Positions 34,626 through 47,274 of a DNA stretch of 64,000 bases are shown here, piece by piece; positions within the stretch are counted from its first letter, which is position 1; each line of letters begins with the position of its first letter. Under the pieces are notes generated by a model. It did not search any database. It was not told the DNA's origin and was given only the letters and a program-made list of their open reading frames with translations. This DNA is from Apostichopus japonicus (taxonomy: Eukaryota > Echinodermata > Holothuroidea > Aspidochirotida > Stichopodidae). The position numbers and the translations under genes were made by a program. The stretch covers positions 8,131,001 to 8,195,000 of the forward strand of contig NC_092578.1 in assembly GCF_037975245.1 (NCBI RefSeq), given 5' to 3'.

Positions 34626-36486
34626 TACAACAGAGTAACTTTATCTTTGCTTAATGTATTAGTCAAAAGGCAATGTAGGCTACTTTTAGAGAAATTAGCC
34701 GTATACTGGCACGACTCTGTTCCAAAAGTAGAAGCACGCCACCACTTCGTTGCATGATTTTACGTTGTCACATGACACATGATTTTATGCCGTTAGATGA
34801 AAAGTTGTTGCAAGTTTGCAAAGCTATTGTCGGAGCGATCTACTACGTCGATGTATGTCTTAATTACGTTAAGTGAAATAGCGCCGTCATACTATGTTGT
34901 CAGCTTGATATTAGTGCAGTTTGCGTCGGCTTCACGTGTGTTTATGTAGTTATCATATGCGATTTACCCTTCATTAAAACAATTAACGATGACTATACAG
35001 GCAAAAAATGACGTTGTCATTCTGAAATATGATATAAATGTATGTTTCTGCGTCGTTGTTATATTATTTTATGTAGCTGTTGTAGACATTTGTGTTGCTA
35101 TTTGCACATAAGTATAACATCATTACATCAAATCACGTCGTCTTCATTTGAATTGATATAGTCATCAATGTAATAAACGTTGCTGTTGTTTGAATTTGCC
35201 CTTTTTGCGTTCCATATTTATGCGTACCATAAATCCGGCGTTAGTTGTACGTAATGATAAAACGTTGGTTTCAATTAGCTGTGGCGAGAGGTTTCGTAGA
35301 CGGTAACAAACTGTGTTTCTAAGAAATTCTGTAAGCTGTTCAGCATATTCCTGAGCTAATTGTCCCGTCCTGTAAATAAATAAACAACAATATATTCTCT
35401 CAGCAGTTAAGGTCTTCCTCTTTTTGATATGTACATAGAATATGTCTGATTAAAGATCTTTTATAAAGTTGAACACGACATACAAACACTACTAGCTGTT
35501 TTTGTTTATTTTTTTTGTTTATTTCCTTTCCTTGTTCTTTTTGTTTACTAGGGGATGAACCGTGAGGTGGAGGGGCTACAACCACCAGATCATTGGTCAC
35601 CCATTAGCCACATTATTAGCCTTAATCGCTTGTCTTTTCTTTGTACAATAACGACTCACCCCCCCCCCCTCCCCCCAACAGACACACATAAATTCGTAAC
35701 AGATTTTATATTACCTATAGAGTGTCATGAAAAGTCATATCCATATAAGAGTTAATGCAAATAAAATTCCCTGACTAAATTTTAAAATGGGACGAAAGCT
35801 AGGGTTCGCGCCCAGCTCAGACCATCAAGGCTGGCTGCTTGCCCGCCTCTTAGTAACCTATGCTTCATATCAATACGCTACGAGTTTTCTCATACTAGTA
35901 CCAATATCGTCTCATATCATTGTAACAATCTCCCCGTCCGCAATGTTTAACTTTTTCCCTCAATACAACCTATGCGATGACACGGCAGCATGTCGTATAC
36001 GTTGGCGATTTGTTATATACGCGGACGCAACCAACTGCTTAAAATTTATATTACAAGTGACGTAACAATAGGTCTCTGTTGTAGTCAAATACGTTTATCC
36101 GAGTACTCCCCGGGTACTAAGTACCAGTGTCCGAGTACAACATGTTTTTTAATTCGAGTACAAGAACGTTTGCATGCGAGTTCATTTCGAGTACTATGTA
36201 TATCATATTGTCTTTCTATATTAAGTACAGCCTATAATGACAGAAGGTCAGTGTGGATGTCATCTTTTGTGTCTTTCCAGCTGAACAATTCGCTCAGATT
36301 TGCAACATTATAGATGTAACTTTACAAGTGTTATTCAGACCTTGAAAACAAGGGTTCTTTGAATTTAGAGCCACTCTGTATGATATGGTAGAACTTATGA
36401 TCATTCAACCATATAACATTTGGCAGCCAATATCTGTTTGTTTAAATTATGGTGCTTATTTTCATTGCTTATTTGCATTGGCTGTT
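34626..36486. other. Unassigned; short poly-C run at about 35650-35669
   Basis: Several short open frames (35555-36313) have no domain. No repeat partner was identified. Confidence 0.35.
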
Positions 36487-36770
36487 TAAGGATGTGGCGT
36501 TTGATGCAATGATGCTTAGTAATCGGGAGGTTCCGGGTTCGATACCCAGCCAGGTCATAGTAAGGTGGGTTTTGTCATCCATGAGCAATCTACGGTTTTC
36601 CCATCTGAGATGACTTTCTAAATTGAAAAGTGGCTAAATTTTAGTTAAAAATCTTGAAATTGAAGCCACCCGACCTGTTAATTGTAATACATAAGCCCTT
36701 GCGGGTTTTCCCTACATTTGTGGTCGCTTCGGCGCCGTAAAAATAACTGCTGATTATTATCATTATGAAA
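36487..36770 (+). mobile_element. tRNA-derived SINE, family S2
   Basis: A head with gggttcgatacccagcc (B-box plus T-arm-like stem) follows a weak A-box. Then comes a body with gatgactttctaaattg, ccacccgacctgt and cttgcgggttttcc. The tail is ATT-rich (tgattattatcattatg). It has no coding capacity. This head-body-tail plan is typical of tRNA-derived SINEs. Confidence 0.7.
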
Positions 36771-37547
36771 CACGGAATATTTTCAAGCACGTCTCTGAAA
36801 AGAAAAAAATATGTCAATTTTAGTGGACTGACTATAATATCTTAGACAGGATTTGATGTTGTTCTTTGAGTAAACTAAATGATACACCTTCTCGATTATA
36901 ATGAAAAGATATGAACAATTGTTGATGAATACAAGGCATGGAGACTGATTCTCTCCCCCAAAAAAGGTAGGTATGTGTCACGGGTTCTTTATGTATATAG
37001 TTCTAAACAAATAATACACAAGCGAGAGGAACACTGACAAAATAGAAAAGTTAACGTCAAGCTAACTCGAACTTCTTCTTTTTTTTCTATCGAAATGTAA
37101 AAGGATATAAACTAATAAGCTTTTAAATAGTTGTTTTAACTTAAAGAGTTTTACCTTTCGTTTCTACATGTTGTCCTTGAAGGTCCTGTTCGCCACTACT
37201 TTTCCTGTATTGTTAGCTAAGAAGTTCCATCCAGGCTCTTCACTCGCTATCATGTTTCTTTCTATATCATTTCACTTTGGTTTGTTAAATTCTATTTATA
37301 TTCCTTTCCATTGAATGGGCTTAAAATAATATTGAGAAAGTACTTACAGTGTTGGAAAACCGACTAACGAACGACTGTCTACACTGAGTGCTGACAAACT
37401 TCAAGGTCAGCAAGTTCTCAAATTAACGCATTAATCTTCTTATATAACAAAGTAAACACGTGACTTTCACTTATTGCAAACATTACTTTAACAATAAACT
37501 GCTACCATAAAGCATTTCAAATAGAACATAAACTATGGCTGTTAAAG
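36771..37547. other. Unassigned spacer
   Basis: Nothing recognised. The segment near 36935 (aaggcatggagactgattctc) is a weak echo of exon 1 of the NXPE-like gene (catggagactgattc at 179-193), too short to call. Confidence 0.3.
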
Positions 37548-38245
37548 CATGGAGGTCTGTTTTTACCTCCATGGTTAAAGCAACAGGTGCGCGAGCATAG
37601 CTACCCCCACCCCCCCCCCCCCCAGGTAATCATAGCGAATATTCTGTATTAGATATTGTATTATATATACTGTATATACTGTATTATATACATTTGTACA
37701 TTTTTCTTTTCTTTTCTCCCAGGGAGTCTCCTACCTTAATTGTTAAGTCTTTTTAAAAATGTATATGAGACTTCCTTTCCCATGTACACAATTGGCGATA
37801 AAACAAATTAAACAATTAATATTCAACACATATGATATACGTAAGGTCAGTTGGGACAATTTTCCTTATGCTAATACCTCTCTAAACTGTAATCCTATAT
37901 CATGCTTCAAAGCAACGGTATTGCCAGTACAAACATTCCCAACCTTGATCTGATGGAAACATGATATTCGTACTGACAGTACGGGTGCTCTGAAGCGAGA
38001 CATTACACTACAGTATAGGAAAAAATGTCCCAACTGGGGTGATACGCAATTTAGAATTTGTAACCGGAATCATGAACTGGAATATTCAACATATGCGATG
38101 ACGTAAGAAGTTATACGAATCATCTATTGTCGGTGGCAGAGTGGTCTCTTGGGTACCGTTGGTATCGAATTCCAAGGTGCCAAGTAAATGGTGTCGTAGT
38201 CTTTTTCAGTAGCTATACTCATGGAGGTAAAAACAGACCTCCATG
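37548..38245. mobile_element. Hairpin-ended non-autonomous element
   Basis: The first and last 26 bases are exact inverted repeats of each other. Each 26-mer is itself a hairpin: CATGGAGGT, an 8-base spacer, ACCTCCATG. A 16-base poly-C run is near 37605. It has no coding frame and no clear TSD. A related 37-bp near-perfect palindrome lies 28 bp downstream at 38274-38310. Confidence 0.65.
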
Positions 38246-38273
38246 CTATCCTAAGAACGGAATGGCTGTATAA

Positions 38274-38310
38274 CCATGGAGGTAAAAACAGACTGTTTTT
38301 ACCTCAATGG
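38274..38310. repeat. Near-perfect 37-bp palindrome
   Basis: Two head-to-head copies of GGTAAAAACAG with CCATGGA / TCAATGG outer arms. They are the same bases as the termini of the neighbouring hairpin-ended element, as if two ends were joined. Confidence 0.8.
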
Positions 38311-38489
38311 TATAACGTTTTCTCCTTTAAGCCAGAATGCAAAATGCATTGCGGTTTCGGTGACTTCATTGCACTGGACTTCTGCTTGTTAACCAGAAAT
38401 AGTTGTTACAATAAAAATAGCCCGAACCACTATTTTGATGTACAATTACACAATGGCATAATAAACACAGGTCAGTCTACTGTCAGTGG

Positions 38490-38720
38490 CAATACATACC
38501 TCCACCAAAAACAATAGGGGTCTTGTTCTCAATGTGATGCATCCACAAACCAAGTATGCATCCGCGACTTTCATCGTTAGATATCATGTAAAAAGTTTGA
38601 CCTCTGGTGACCTCAAATGAGATTTGACCTCACAAGCAACAGGATTCTTGTACTCAATATGTCACATCGATATACCATGTATGAAAAGTATCCATGATTT
38701 CTACCATGAGAAATCATGTT
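38490..38720 (+). repeat. R2-like repeat fragment
   Basis: Two degenerate sub-units contain aacaataggggtcttg, aaccaagtatg, gacctctggtgacctc and agatttgacctca, like the R2 units elsewhere. Confidence 0.55.
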
Positions 38721-39340
38721 TTAGAGGTTTTCAGGCCTCGACATTTTTTTTTTAAAAGTACTCGCTATTTGGCGACCGTGACTAAAAATCTACTCGCCAA
38801 AACGCAAATTTCACTCGCCACTGTGGTGGCTGTCCAAGTCTCCATGGGACAGATCTACAACATCAATACTTTCTAGGTTAGGCACTTAGGCAGACACATG
38901 GTGCTACGTAAGTGCACATTGGAAAATTATGTTTCTGTGCAGTACGAAATTTAAATTTACTACCACCAAAAGTAAGTGTTGAACAAAGTAAAACATGTCG
39001 CAGAATCATAAATAAGCAACTAAAGACCTACTGTAGTGTCTCAAACAATTAAAAATAAAACATCTGCAAAAATACGAAAATAGCTTGGCTTCTGTTACAT
39101 TAGGGCTCCTCTAGTACTGGGCATATTCGATACAGTAGCTAGGTGTGCGCGAGTCCTAAGACTATACAGTACCTCACTGCTACTTTGAACCGCTACTCGA
39201 TTAGCGCGATTACGTACATTTTCCCAATCATTTATATTATCTTTTTAGTGCAGATTGGTGAGCAAAAAGTATCGCTATTACTCCACTGCCCTAAATCAAA
39301 GCGATCTTTAACGCAATGAAATCTAAGGTTGAAACAGCAT
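38721..39340. other. Unassigned spacer
   Basis: Contains three ctcgcca motifs at 38760-38820. No gene was recognised. Confidence 0.3.
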
Positions 39341-39535
39341 CAATTTTCGGGTACACGTTGTCAGTCCGACACGTTTTCAGTCCGAAAATAAAATCCACGT
39401 TCTCAGTCCGAAAAAACGAGTTTTAAGTCCGACACGTTTTCAGTCGGAAAATAAAATCCACGTTCTCAGTCCGAAAAAACTAGTTTTCAGTCCGACACGT
39501 TTTCAGTCGGAGCTTAAATATATACTGTTCATTAT

Positions 39536-39538
<3 letters not shown>

Positions 39539-39619
<81 letters not shown>
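39539..39619. repeat. (AT)n microsatellite
   Basis: About 80 bases of uninterrupted AT repeat inside the fold-back element. Confidence 0.95.
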
Positions 39620-39621
<2 letters not shown>

Positions 39622-39639
39622 CTCAAAATTGACAAATGA

Positions 39640-39960
39640 GGAGTAAAGTTTTAGAAAATATATTGGAATTTTCGGTCCTCCAGGGACCTTCGTCAGCAAT
39701 ACTTGGCAGTCGAATGAAAAGTACAAAATGTAACACAATGAAAGTTAGACGCTAGGTAAGTGTAAATTGCATTGATGGAATTAGAACCAAATAAACCATG
39801 ACTATACAGGAAGCGGATTAAGGAGCAAAGAACGGATTACATATGTTTGTAGAACTGATAGTTGTTTAGGTGTCCCAAGTCTTTGTTGAGGCCGGTGATG
39901 TGAGACTTAATAAAAAGATTCAATCGATTTCTTAACTACCAGTTCGGGCTGTCACTGTTT
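39640..39960 (-). pseudogene. Penelope-like element 3' fragment inside the fold-back element
   Basis: On the minus strand LNKDLGHLNNYQFYKHM and a stop (around 39840-39895) resemble the end of PLE GIY-YIG proteins. Downstream, at 39669-39696, lies CTGACGA, then GGTCC-CTGGA-GGACC, then GAAA, the same hairpin motif as in the other PLEs. Polymerase and nuclease core are absent. Confidence 0.55.
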
Positions 39961-40406
39961 ATTGGTGATATTATGGCATTAAAACTGCATGCCTTCATTC
40001 CCCAACTGAAAACGTGTATCTCATTTTCGGACTGAAAACGTGTATTTCATTTTCGGACTGAAAACGTGTATTTCATTTTCGGACTGAAAACTTGTCGGAC
40101 TGAAAACTTGTCGGACTGAAAACTTGTCGGACTGAAAACTTGTCGGACTGAGGGGTGTACCCCCAATTTTCCACTACCAACTGGTGTTGAGTGTAAACCT
40201 TTGTAAAAACCTAGCAGCAATGACAGCAAACTTGTCTCAAATTGTTGTATATTTTGCGAATTACGACTGAGGGCAAGTAGGAAAGGAAGTTTGTGAAAAA
40301 TCTCCGTACTTGAAAACTTCCCGTACATAATGCACGTGCATTTAGCATTTTAGCGCATCATTTAAACATTTAATTCGCATTGAGATTGTTTTTGATATAA
40401 AAATCT

Positions 40407-41105
40407 AACTAGGCGACAGTTAAGTTTCGTAAACGGCGCCTGGTTATTTCCCCCAACGTAACTACATCCAAACCTGAAGCAAAGATATTATAGCAATTAT
40501 TCACAATGAGATCGTTCATTCCAATAGCAACGTTGTATATATAAACTACAAATGTATGTATGCATTGACGTTTGCATGTAGCAACACAGTGAAGCCATTT
40601 GCGGTTTGTTCGACTTGTGAATTCTATACAGATGCCCATAAGCTAATTGCCAACAGCCTCTCCTTATCTTATGAGGCGAAACGCACATGTAATTTAATAG
40701 GCTGGTCGCTGGGAGATACGGTAGATTATAAAACAAGTTTCTCACAATTTGATGTCTGGTGATTCCCTGACCTTTGACCTTGACAAAAACGATAGGCTTC
40801 TTATACTTAACGTGTCACAACTACATACTAAATATGAGATTGGTCCAAGCTTCCTTTCTTCAGATTTCGTGTTTTCGAAGTTTTCATAATTTGTCCCCTA
40901 GTGACCCCAAGTGACCTTTGACCTCATCTAGAAACAAAAGCTTCTTCTAATTAATGTGGTACTCGTACACACGAATTATGAGATTGGTCCAAGCTTCCCT
41001 GCTTCAGATATCGTGTTTACAAGAAAGGCGTCACACACATACGCGCGCACACGCGCCTATCCGCCAGCATGACTACATAGATTACGATTATCATCGAAAC
41101 CAAAA
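40407..41105 (+). repeat. Dispersed composite repeat, family R2, second copy
   Basis: This matches 1793-2555 block by block: aactaggcgacagtt, ggcgcctgg, gagatcgttcattcc, ggctggtcgctgggagata, cataggcttctt-like text, ctaaatatgagattgg, tgacctttgacc, a CACA/CGCG tract, then catgactacat. Confidence 0.65.
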
Positions 41106-41778
41106 AAAAAACACCAAAAAATGAACTCTTCGCATTCCTTCTCACGTCACGATCTTGTCTATTCAATGCGTGAGAACGAGCCTCATTGAAGATTAATGCA
41201 TTTTGGGCTAATTAAATGTGATAGATATTCGGTGGTATAATACAACTTAGCTGTAAATGAAAGATAAGAAACATCCGGAAAACATTAGCTGACATTTAAT
41301 TCTACCAAAATCATATTTGAAACGGTAGGAATTGAAACCCTTTGTCGATAAAAACAATAATACACAACGCATAGTTTGTGTTGGATCTAATAACTCAGAA
41401 TAGGCATAGAACCAGCCATATCGTTAAAACCACACACGGATCTCTTGATGAAATGGGGAGGGGGGGGGGGGGGAAATAAGAATGAATTTCTTAATATATG
41501 TGACTCTTACAATGAAAGCCATGTCTATTGGTTAGCCGGATATACCTATGTTATACATTTTAAAAGTCCTTATATAATGTTCTGGTGTGCGGACATCTTC
41601 CTCGTTTCAAGCTCATACACAAATTCATAAAGGATTTATTAGCATGCAAAAACATTGCGTTTGTAATCAATTATAGACCTAATACGCAGCCTAAATATGC
41701 CTTCGTAGCCTAAATATGCTGACGTCCTAACGATTAATGTGTTCTGGGGAAAAGACCCACTGATCCTCCTACAAAGGG
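41106..41778. other. Unassigned spacer with a poly-G run at about 41457-41473
   Basis: No gene was recognised. The 61-codon frame across the poly-G has no domain. Confidence 0.3.
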
Positions 41779-43213
41779 ATTCGGGTTTCAGGGTCACACC
41801 CGTAATTTATAAAATCATGCATCTGTCTGTGACCCTTCCATGAAAGTTCATCATCCTACCAAAGTTACTCGGGGGTTGGGGGAAGTTTTTCCCTTCAGTT
41901 GTCACCGCATGGAGTCGTTTATTTGCTGCGCTTTGGTTTCCAGCATGCGGAGGTCCATTTGAATTCTGCAATCATATGCTTCTTCTTCCATAATCTGTTC
42001 GAAATTTTGGAAGTGAAAAATAGGTGAAAATACTTGGTAAATTTACAAACATTTTCGGGAATATCCCTTATACCTCTAATGGCTTTGTGACCAACGCCTA
42101 AGCTCGAAATTAGCCTATTCAAATAAAGAACCTAACGAAACACCTGAAAGAACAACAACAACAAAAAAGGGGGATGGGAGATATTTGTAAACGCATCTTT
42201 AACTCCCAGTGAATTGAACATTGTTAAGGTGTGAAGTTGTGAAAAGTTGAGCACTGTGTCTCGAAGGTATTTGAAGCTCTGCTAATTGTGATCTATGGAC
42301 CAGAGGGGGCAAAAATATTCTAGCTATGTCTTGCTATTCAACGATCGTACCTCTTACTCCATTGTGTACCGTATATGGTGTAAAGTTTCGGGAATACCCC
42401 CTTTACTCCTACCGGCTTTGTGACCAACGCCTGAACTTTTCTGTTCGTTATGTGAAACTTTGATGAAATTTGAAGAGTCTGCCATTTTATGAATTCGGGT
42501 TACAGGGTCACACCCGTAATATACAAAATCATGCATCTGCCTCTGACCCTTCCCGTGAAAGTTCATCATCCTACCATAAGTCATTTGGGGGAATTTGGGG
42601 GTTGGGGAAAGTTTGTCCCTTCAGTTGTCACCACATGGAGTCGTTTACTTGGTTTGCTTTGGTTTCCAGCATGCGGAGGTCCATTTGAATTATGCAATCA
42701 TCAACTTCTTCCATAATCTGTTCGAAATTTTGGAAGTGAAAAATAGGTGAAAATACTTGGTAAATTCACGAATATTTTCGGGAATATCCCTTATACTCCT
42801 AATGGCTTTGTGACCAACGCCTAAGCTCGAAATTAGCCTATTCAAATAAAGAACCTAACGAAACACCTGAAAGAACAACAACAACAAAGGGGGTTGGGAG
42901 ATATTTGTAAACGCATCTTTAACTCCCAGTGAATTGAACATTGTTAAGGTGTGAAGTTGTGAAAAGTTGAGCACTGTGTCTCGAAGGTATTTGAAGCTCT
43001 GCTAATTGTGATCTATGGACCAGAGGGGGCAAAATATTCTATAGCTACGTCTTGCTGTTCAACGATCGTACCTGCTACTCCATTGTGTACCGTTTATGGT
43101 GTAAAGTTTCGGGAATACCCCCTTTACTCCTACCAGCTTTGTGACCAACGCCTGAACTTTTCTGTTCGTTATGTGAAACTTTGATGAAATTTGAAGAGTC
43201 TGCCATTTTATGA
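41779..43213. repeat. 714-bp tandem duplication (two units)
   Basis: Unit 1 is 41779-42492 and unit 2 is 42493-43213. They are highly similar, from attcgggttncagggtcacac to gtctgccattttatgaat. Differences are scattered substitutions and short indels. Each unit also contains an internal degenerate duplication (gggaataycccy ... ggctttgtgaccaacgcct). No protein is encoded. Confidence 0.9.
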
Positions 43214-46200
43214 ATTTTTAAGAATCCAATCCTACTGAAAATATACCATATTCAATGCTTAAAGTTGTGTTGTGAGTATTCAGTTGTGTGTCAGTTGTGC
43301 TGCAGTACAATTAATCATATAAAATTAAGCACAATTGACATTATTAAATTAGCTGTTTTACTTTATGCTATGTGAAAGGAAATGTTAAGAACGTGCGATT
43401 TTATGAATTTTTGTTGTGCTTTGGTACAATTTTTAGTCAATTTAAACAGGCTTATATTTTACTTCATAATTATACTTTGTGGAGTTTTCCCAATTGAAAG
43501 TAATTCATTCCTTCTCATAAGGCTTTTTATTCATTCCAATGGGGTTCCCCCCCCCCCTCCCAACCCTCCCGCATGGAAAGGTGATTTTCACTGATCTTAA
43601 GAGATCATAAGGCCAACGTTATCATTCTTGTATCATATACAAGTGCCACAGTAGTCACATGGATGTATGATTTCATATAATTGATCATAGAGATATTTGT
43701 GATGAAGAACTCCCTCTCGAACAAGTACGACACTTTGCAAAACATTGTTTAAAAAGTAAAGGTGTTGTCTATTCAGACTTAAGTTTGCAAACTAATTTTG
43801 AGATCTTCAAGTGAAGATTTGTACATAGTTACAAATTCACAAATTCCATTAAGTTGGCATGGGGACCGTCGCTTCATTTGTTTACATCCTGTGCTGTCTT
43901 TTTGTTTTGGGCACGACAAGTTTTGGCTTTAGAAACTGTCAAAATCTGTACAGTTATAAACTTTGTCATTATAAGTTTCATTATTAATTTTTTGTATACT
44001 TTGAAACTAGAGTATCGTACATTATTTCTCAACTTTTGTTGGTAAATCCAATTGACGAGTGATTGAAATAACAAGAACTACCACAAGGTTGGACTGAGCT
44101 GTTCAGCGGACACGGTCGCATAGGACACTATAAGGTGAGGAGGCTGATAGCTTGTTTTTAGAAAATGGAACGATAAGGAAAATTAATTGCAAAGGTTTGT
44201 TAGTTTTACGCGAGACTCAATGAATTGGAACCACAAGAATGAATGACTTCACCAACAATTGAATTGTTATAGGTGGGAGAAAAAAAAACCTTTATGGGCA
44301 ATTGAGTGGCTAATCAACTTGGGTGTTAGGTTTGGGTTGTTGCTAAAGATTTACTCAATTTAAAGAATATCGTGTCAAATGATACATCTATATTGATCGA
44401 GACTTCTTGTACTTGACACCATAACATCTTGTGACTTCGTACATAAAAAATAAGCAAGGATTTAAACAGCTGAAGAGATGTCTTGTCTTTATCGTGTTTT
44501 CACGTATTGACAAAGTAATTATACCCGTCCATAAGTTTTCTGGAATATTTCTCTCCTTCCGCGTCAACATGACGGTAATATCGACTCCCCTATTGGCATT
44601 ATTATACCATGGAGCTATAGCTCAATGATTATACGTAAGCTCGTGGTCAAAAGGATCGAGGTTGATTATACAAGAGAAGTAGGCCGTCAGCATGACTGCA
44701 CAATACCTCAACTGCCGTGGAACAATCACTCAATTGATTCATAGAGCAAATGTGTCAAGCTTTCCTTTCAAAGAATTCAGGGCACTGGGTTGGGGTTTTC
44801 CCTCCGATGGAAACTCTGAAAATAAAATGGACTAATATATGGTCAGTTATTGACCAAGTCGTGCCTGTGCGTCTAACCACCAAGCATACCAGGATCGACC
44901 ATAACATATTCTGCTGTTCATGCACTGACGTGGTTAACTGAGCTGGCAGATTTCGGGGGTGCCGGTGTGACAATATATAATTCCCAACCCCACCCCGCCC
45001 CACCCAATGTGCATTTGAGTATTTTAACCGGGGGACAGGGGCGTAGCCATTTTTTGTTTTTGGTCTTGAGGCAGGTCAAATTGCTGTCCCTAATTTCAGG
45101 CACATAGCGGTGGATCGCCGTCCTGGAGGAGGGGTATATAGGGCTTAGCTGCAAAATGGTGCTATCATTTCCAATTTTTTTAAACTACATTCGTGTACTC
45201 AAATTTTCCTTTTTGGTACAAAAACTTTACCAAGTTTAGGGGGGGGGGGGAGAAATCGAAATAGTCAAATCAACAATTGAATCGATAGAAAGGTCAAATA
45301 GGCAACCGGCAACCCTGGCATTCCTCCTGTTTTCGCGTAGCATTCATACTCATAGCATGCAGGCCATGTAGTTCATGTAGTAGCAATCAATTTTTTTGGG
45401 GGGGGGGTGTTGCTCCCTTTGAATTTTTACCGTCGCCCATCGCGTCCCAAAAAAAATTCTGGGGTGGGGGAGGGGGAATATCCTCCCCTTAAGTTGTGTC
45501 ATTTCTAATGGATAAAATAACCTCGTTGTATAACATCCAACCCCCCCCCCCCATACTTTGTACGGCAGGACAAGGATCAATGTTTTTGAAGTATACTACA
45601 CGGATAGAGGAGCACGATAATTGATTTCAGATGTGATAAACGTACTTATCGTGTGAAATTTACAATTCACCAAAGAACGTTAGGCATCAATAGTCGAAAT
45701 ACTTTGTTGTTGCTGCCTTTGATCCATTGATCTAAATTACCAGCAAGACTTAAAGAGCAAGACCGTATAGGAAGGTGCACACACAGTGAAACATATATGG
45801 TTTATGGATATGCAGTAAAGTTACAGACAGTGCTTAGTCGAACGAGGATTAACATATCCATGAAACAGAGAACATACGCGAGGGCTGATGTGCGCTGCGG
45901 TTTCTTATAAGGAGAACCAATTTCGTTAAAGGAAGGTTCAATTGGTACCTGGCTCCAGTAAAGTATAATATATTGAGCGATTCCGTTTCTTGCCTTTTCC
46001 GCTTTTGTTCACTTTGTGTAAATAGAGAAATGAATTATACCATAGAAGATTGCAGAGGGATGGAAAAGAGACAATGGTGGTAAGCATATACTAACAGACA
46101 GCCATTTTTCACCTAATCCCTTTCCCATTCCCGATATAAAAACTTGCTTGGAGAATGGTGGAAATTTTAATTAATCAATTATTAGAGGGGGAAACGTGCT

Positions 46201-46691
46201 GGAAAACATCGCAAACTAAAGATTTTGTCTGAGGGTGCGATGCAGGGGTTGGGGTGGGCGAGGAGGGGCGTATGGTGTTGGTTGGGGAAGGGCGCAACAT
46301 TTGGTTAGGAGCAGTTAAATTTTTTGTAAACATTTGCTCTGTTTTTGGTCAAAAGTGTGTAAAACTTGGCGCAGCAATGCAACGGAAAACGATTCCTCCC
46401 CCCACCCCTTTCTCTCCCTCTCTGTTTTTTGTGACTTGGTTTAGCATAAGTCAGCATGATACTACGCATATTTATATGAGTTCGCCATAGAAGCATTGGA
46501 ACGATATGTGTGATGTATGATTTAATGGTGACAACGTTAGTCATTGGATCATCCTATCGACAGCAATTTTGCTTGAAAGGGGTTGAGCTATAGACTGTGA
46601 CGTCTTCTCGGTTTCATTTCATCTGCATACTTACATTATACTAGTACGTTTTTCTAATATAGACTGTGAGCTCAAATTGAGCCAAATATTG
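43214..46691. other. Mostly unassigned, with homopolymer C/G tracts
   Basis: C or G runs of nine or more bases occur near 43549, 45239, 45401 and 45541. At 45037 acaggggcgtagccatt resembles a hAT-type terminus, but no matching far end was found. A weak tRNA-like head (atagctcaatgatt) is at 44620. No gene was recognised. Confidence 0.35.
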
Positions 46692-47102
46692 ATCACGTGA
46701 TCTCCATATTTAAATTTAGTTGAATGTGATTGGTCGGATAATCCAGCCAATGAGGTATGCCAGAGGGAAGTGATTGAAAAATGAAAAAAAAAACCGCCCA
46801 TGTCAGTTCACCTGACATGTATAGGCTGAAGTTATTACGGCCGTCGGATGGGCAGGTAATTTTCTAATCACTCACAAAGCATATTAATCACAATCACGTG
46901 ATCTCCATATTTAAATCTAGCTGAATGTGATTGGCCGAATAATCCAGCCAATGAGGTATACCAGAAGGAAGTGATTGAAAAATGGAAGAAAACCCCGCCC
47001 ATGTCAGTTCACCTGACATGTATAGGCCTATAGGCTGAAGTAATTACGGCCGTCGGAGGGGTAGGTGACTTTTCTAATCACTCACAAAGCATGTTAATCA
47101 CA
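46692..47102 (+). promoter_or_regulatory. Tandemly duplicated promoter-like module
   Basis: Two units, 46692-46892 and 46893-47102, each contain the E-box palindrome ATCACGTGAT, a GATTGG inverted CCAAT, an AGCCAATGAGG CCAAT box, an inverted repeat TGTCAG...CTGACA and ACGGCCGT. They end about 170 bp before a candidate first exon of the glycosyltransferase gene. The regulatory role is inferred from motifs only. Confidence 0.45.
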
Positions 47103-47274
47103 ATTTTATTTCTACGGAGCCATTGATAATAGCTGCATTGAGAACTTTCCACGGCGAGACAGCCATAACAGCCGGTACTTTTTAAAGATATATATATATT
47201 TATTGTATATATATCTATATATAAACAAGCAGTCTCTTTTTTCTTTCTCACGTGGAAAGTAACACTTTTGCAAG

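Larger units (their letters stand above)
39349..40163. mobile_element. Fold-back DNA element with 8-bp TSD and subterminal repeat arrays
   Basis: The 815-bp element is flanked by CAATTTTC at 39341-39348 and 40164-40171. It starts GGGTACAC and ends GTGTACCC. Just inside the left end are repeated CAGTCCGA units (39364-39508). Just inside the right end are the complementary TCGGACTG units (40017-40150). The ends can thus fold together over more than 100 bases. The middle holds (AT)n and a PLE 3' fragment. No transposase is seen. 8-bp TSDs fit hAT, Merlin or P-like superfamilies; the GGG start does not settle which. Confidence 0.75.

Noticed and set aside
45037-45310. Another hAT-like element starting at acaggggcgtagcc
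   Set aside because: Only one terminus-like sequence was found; no matching end or TSD.
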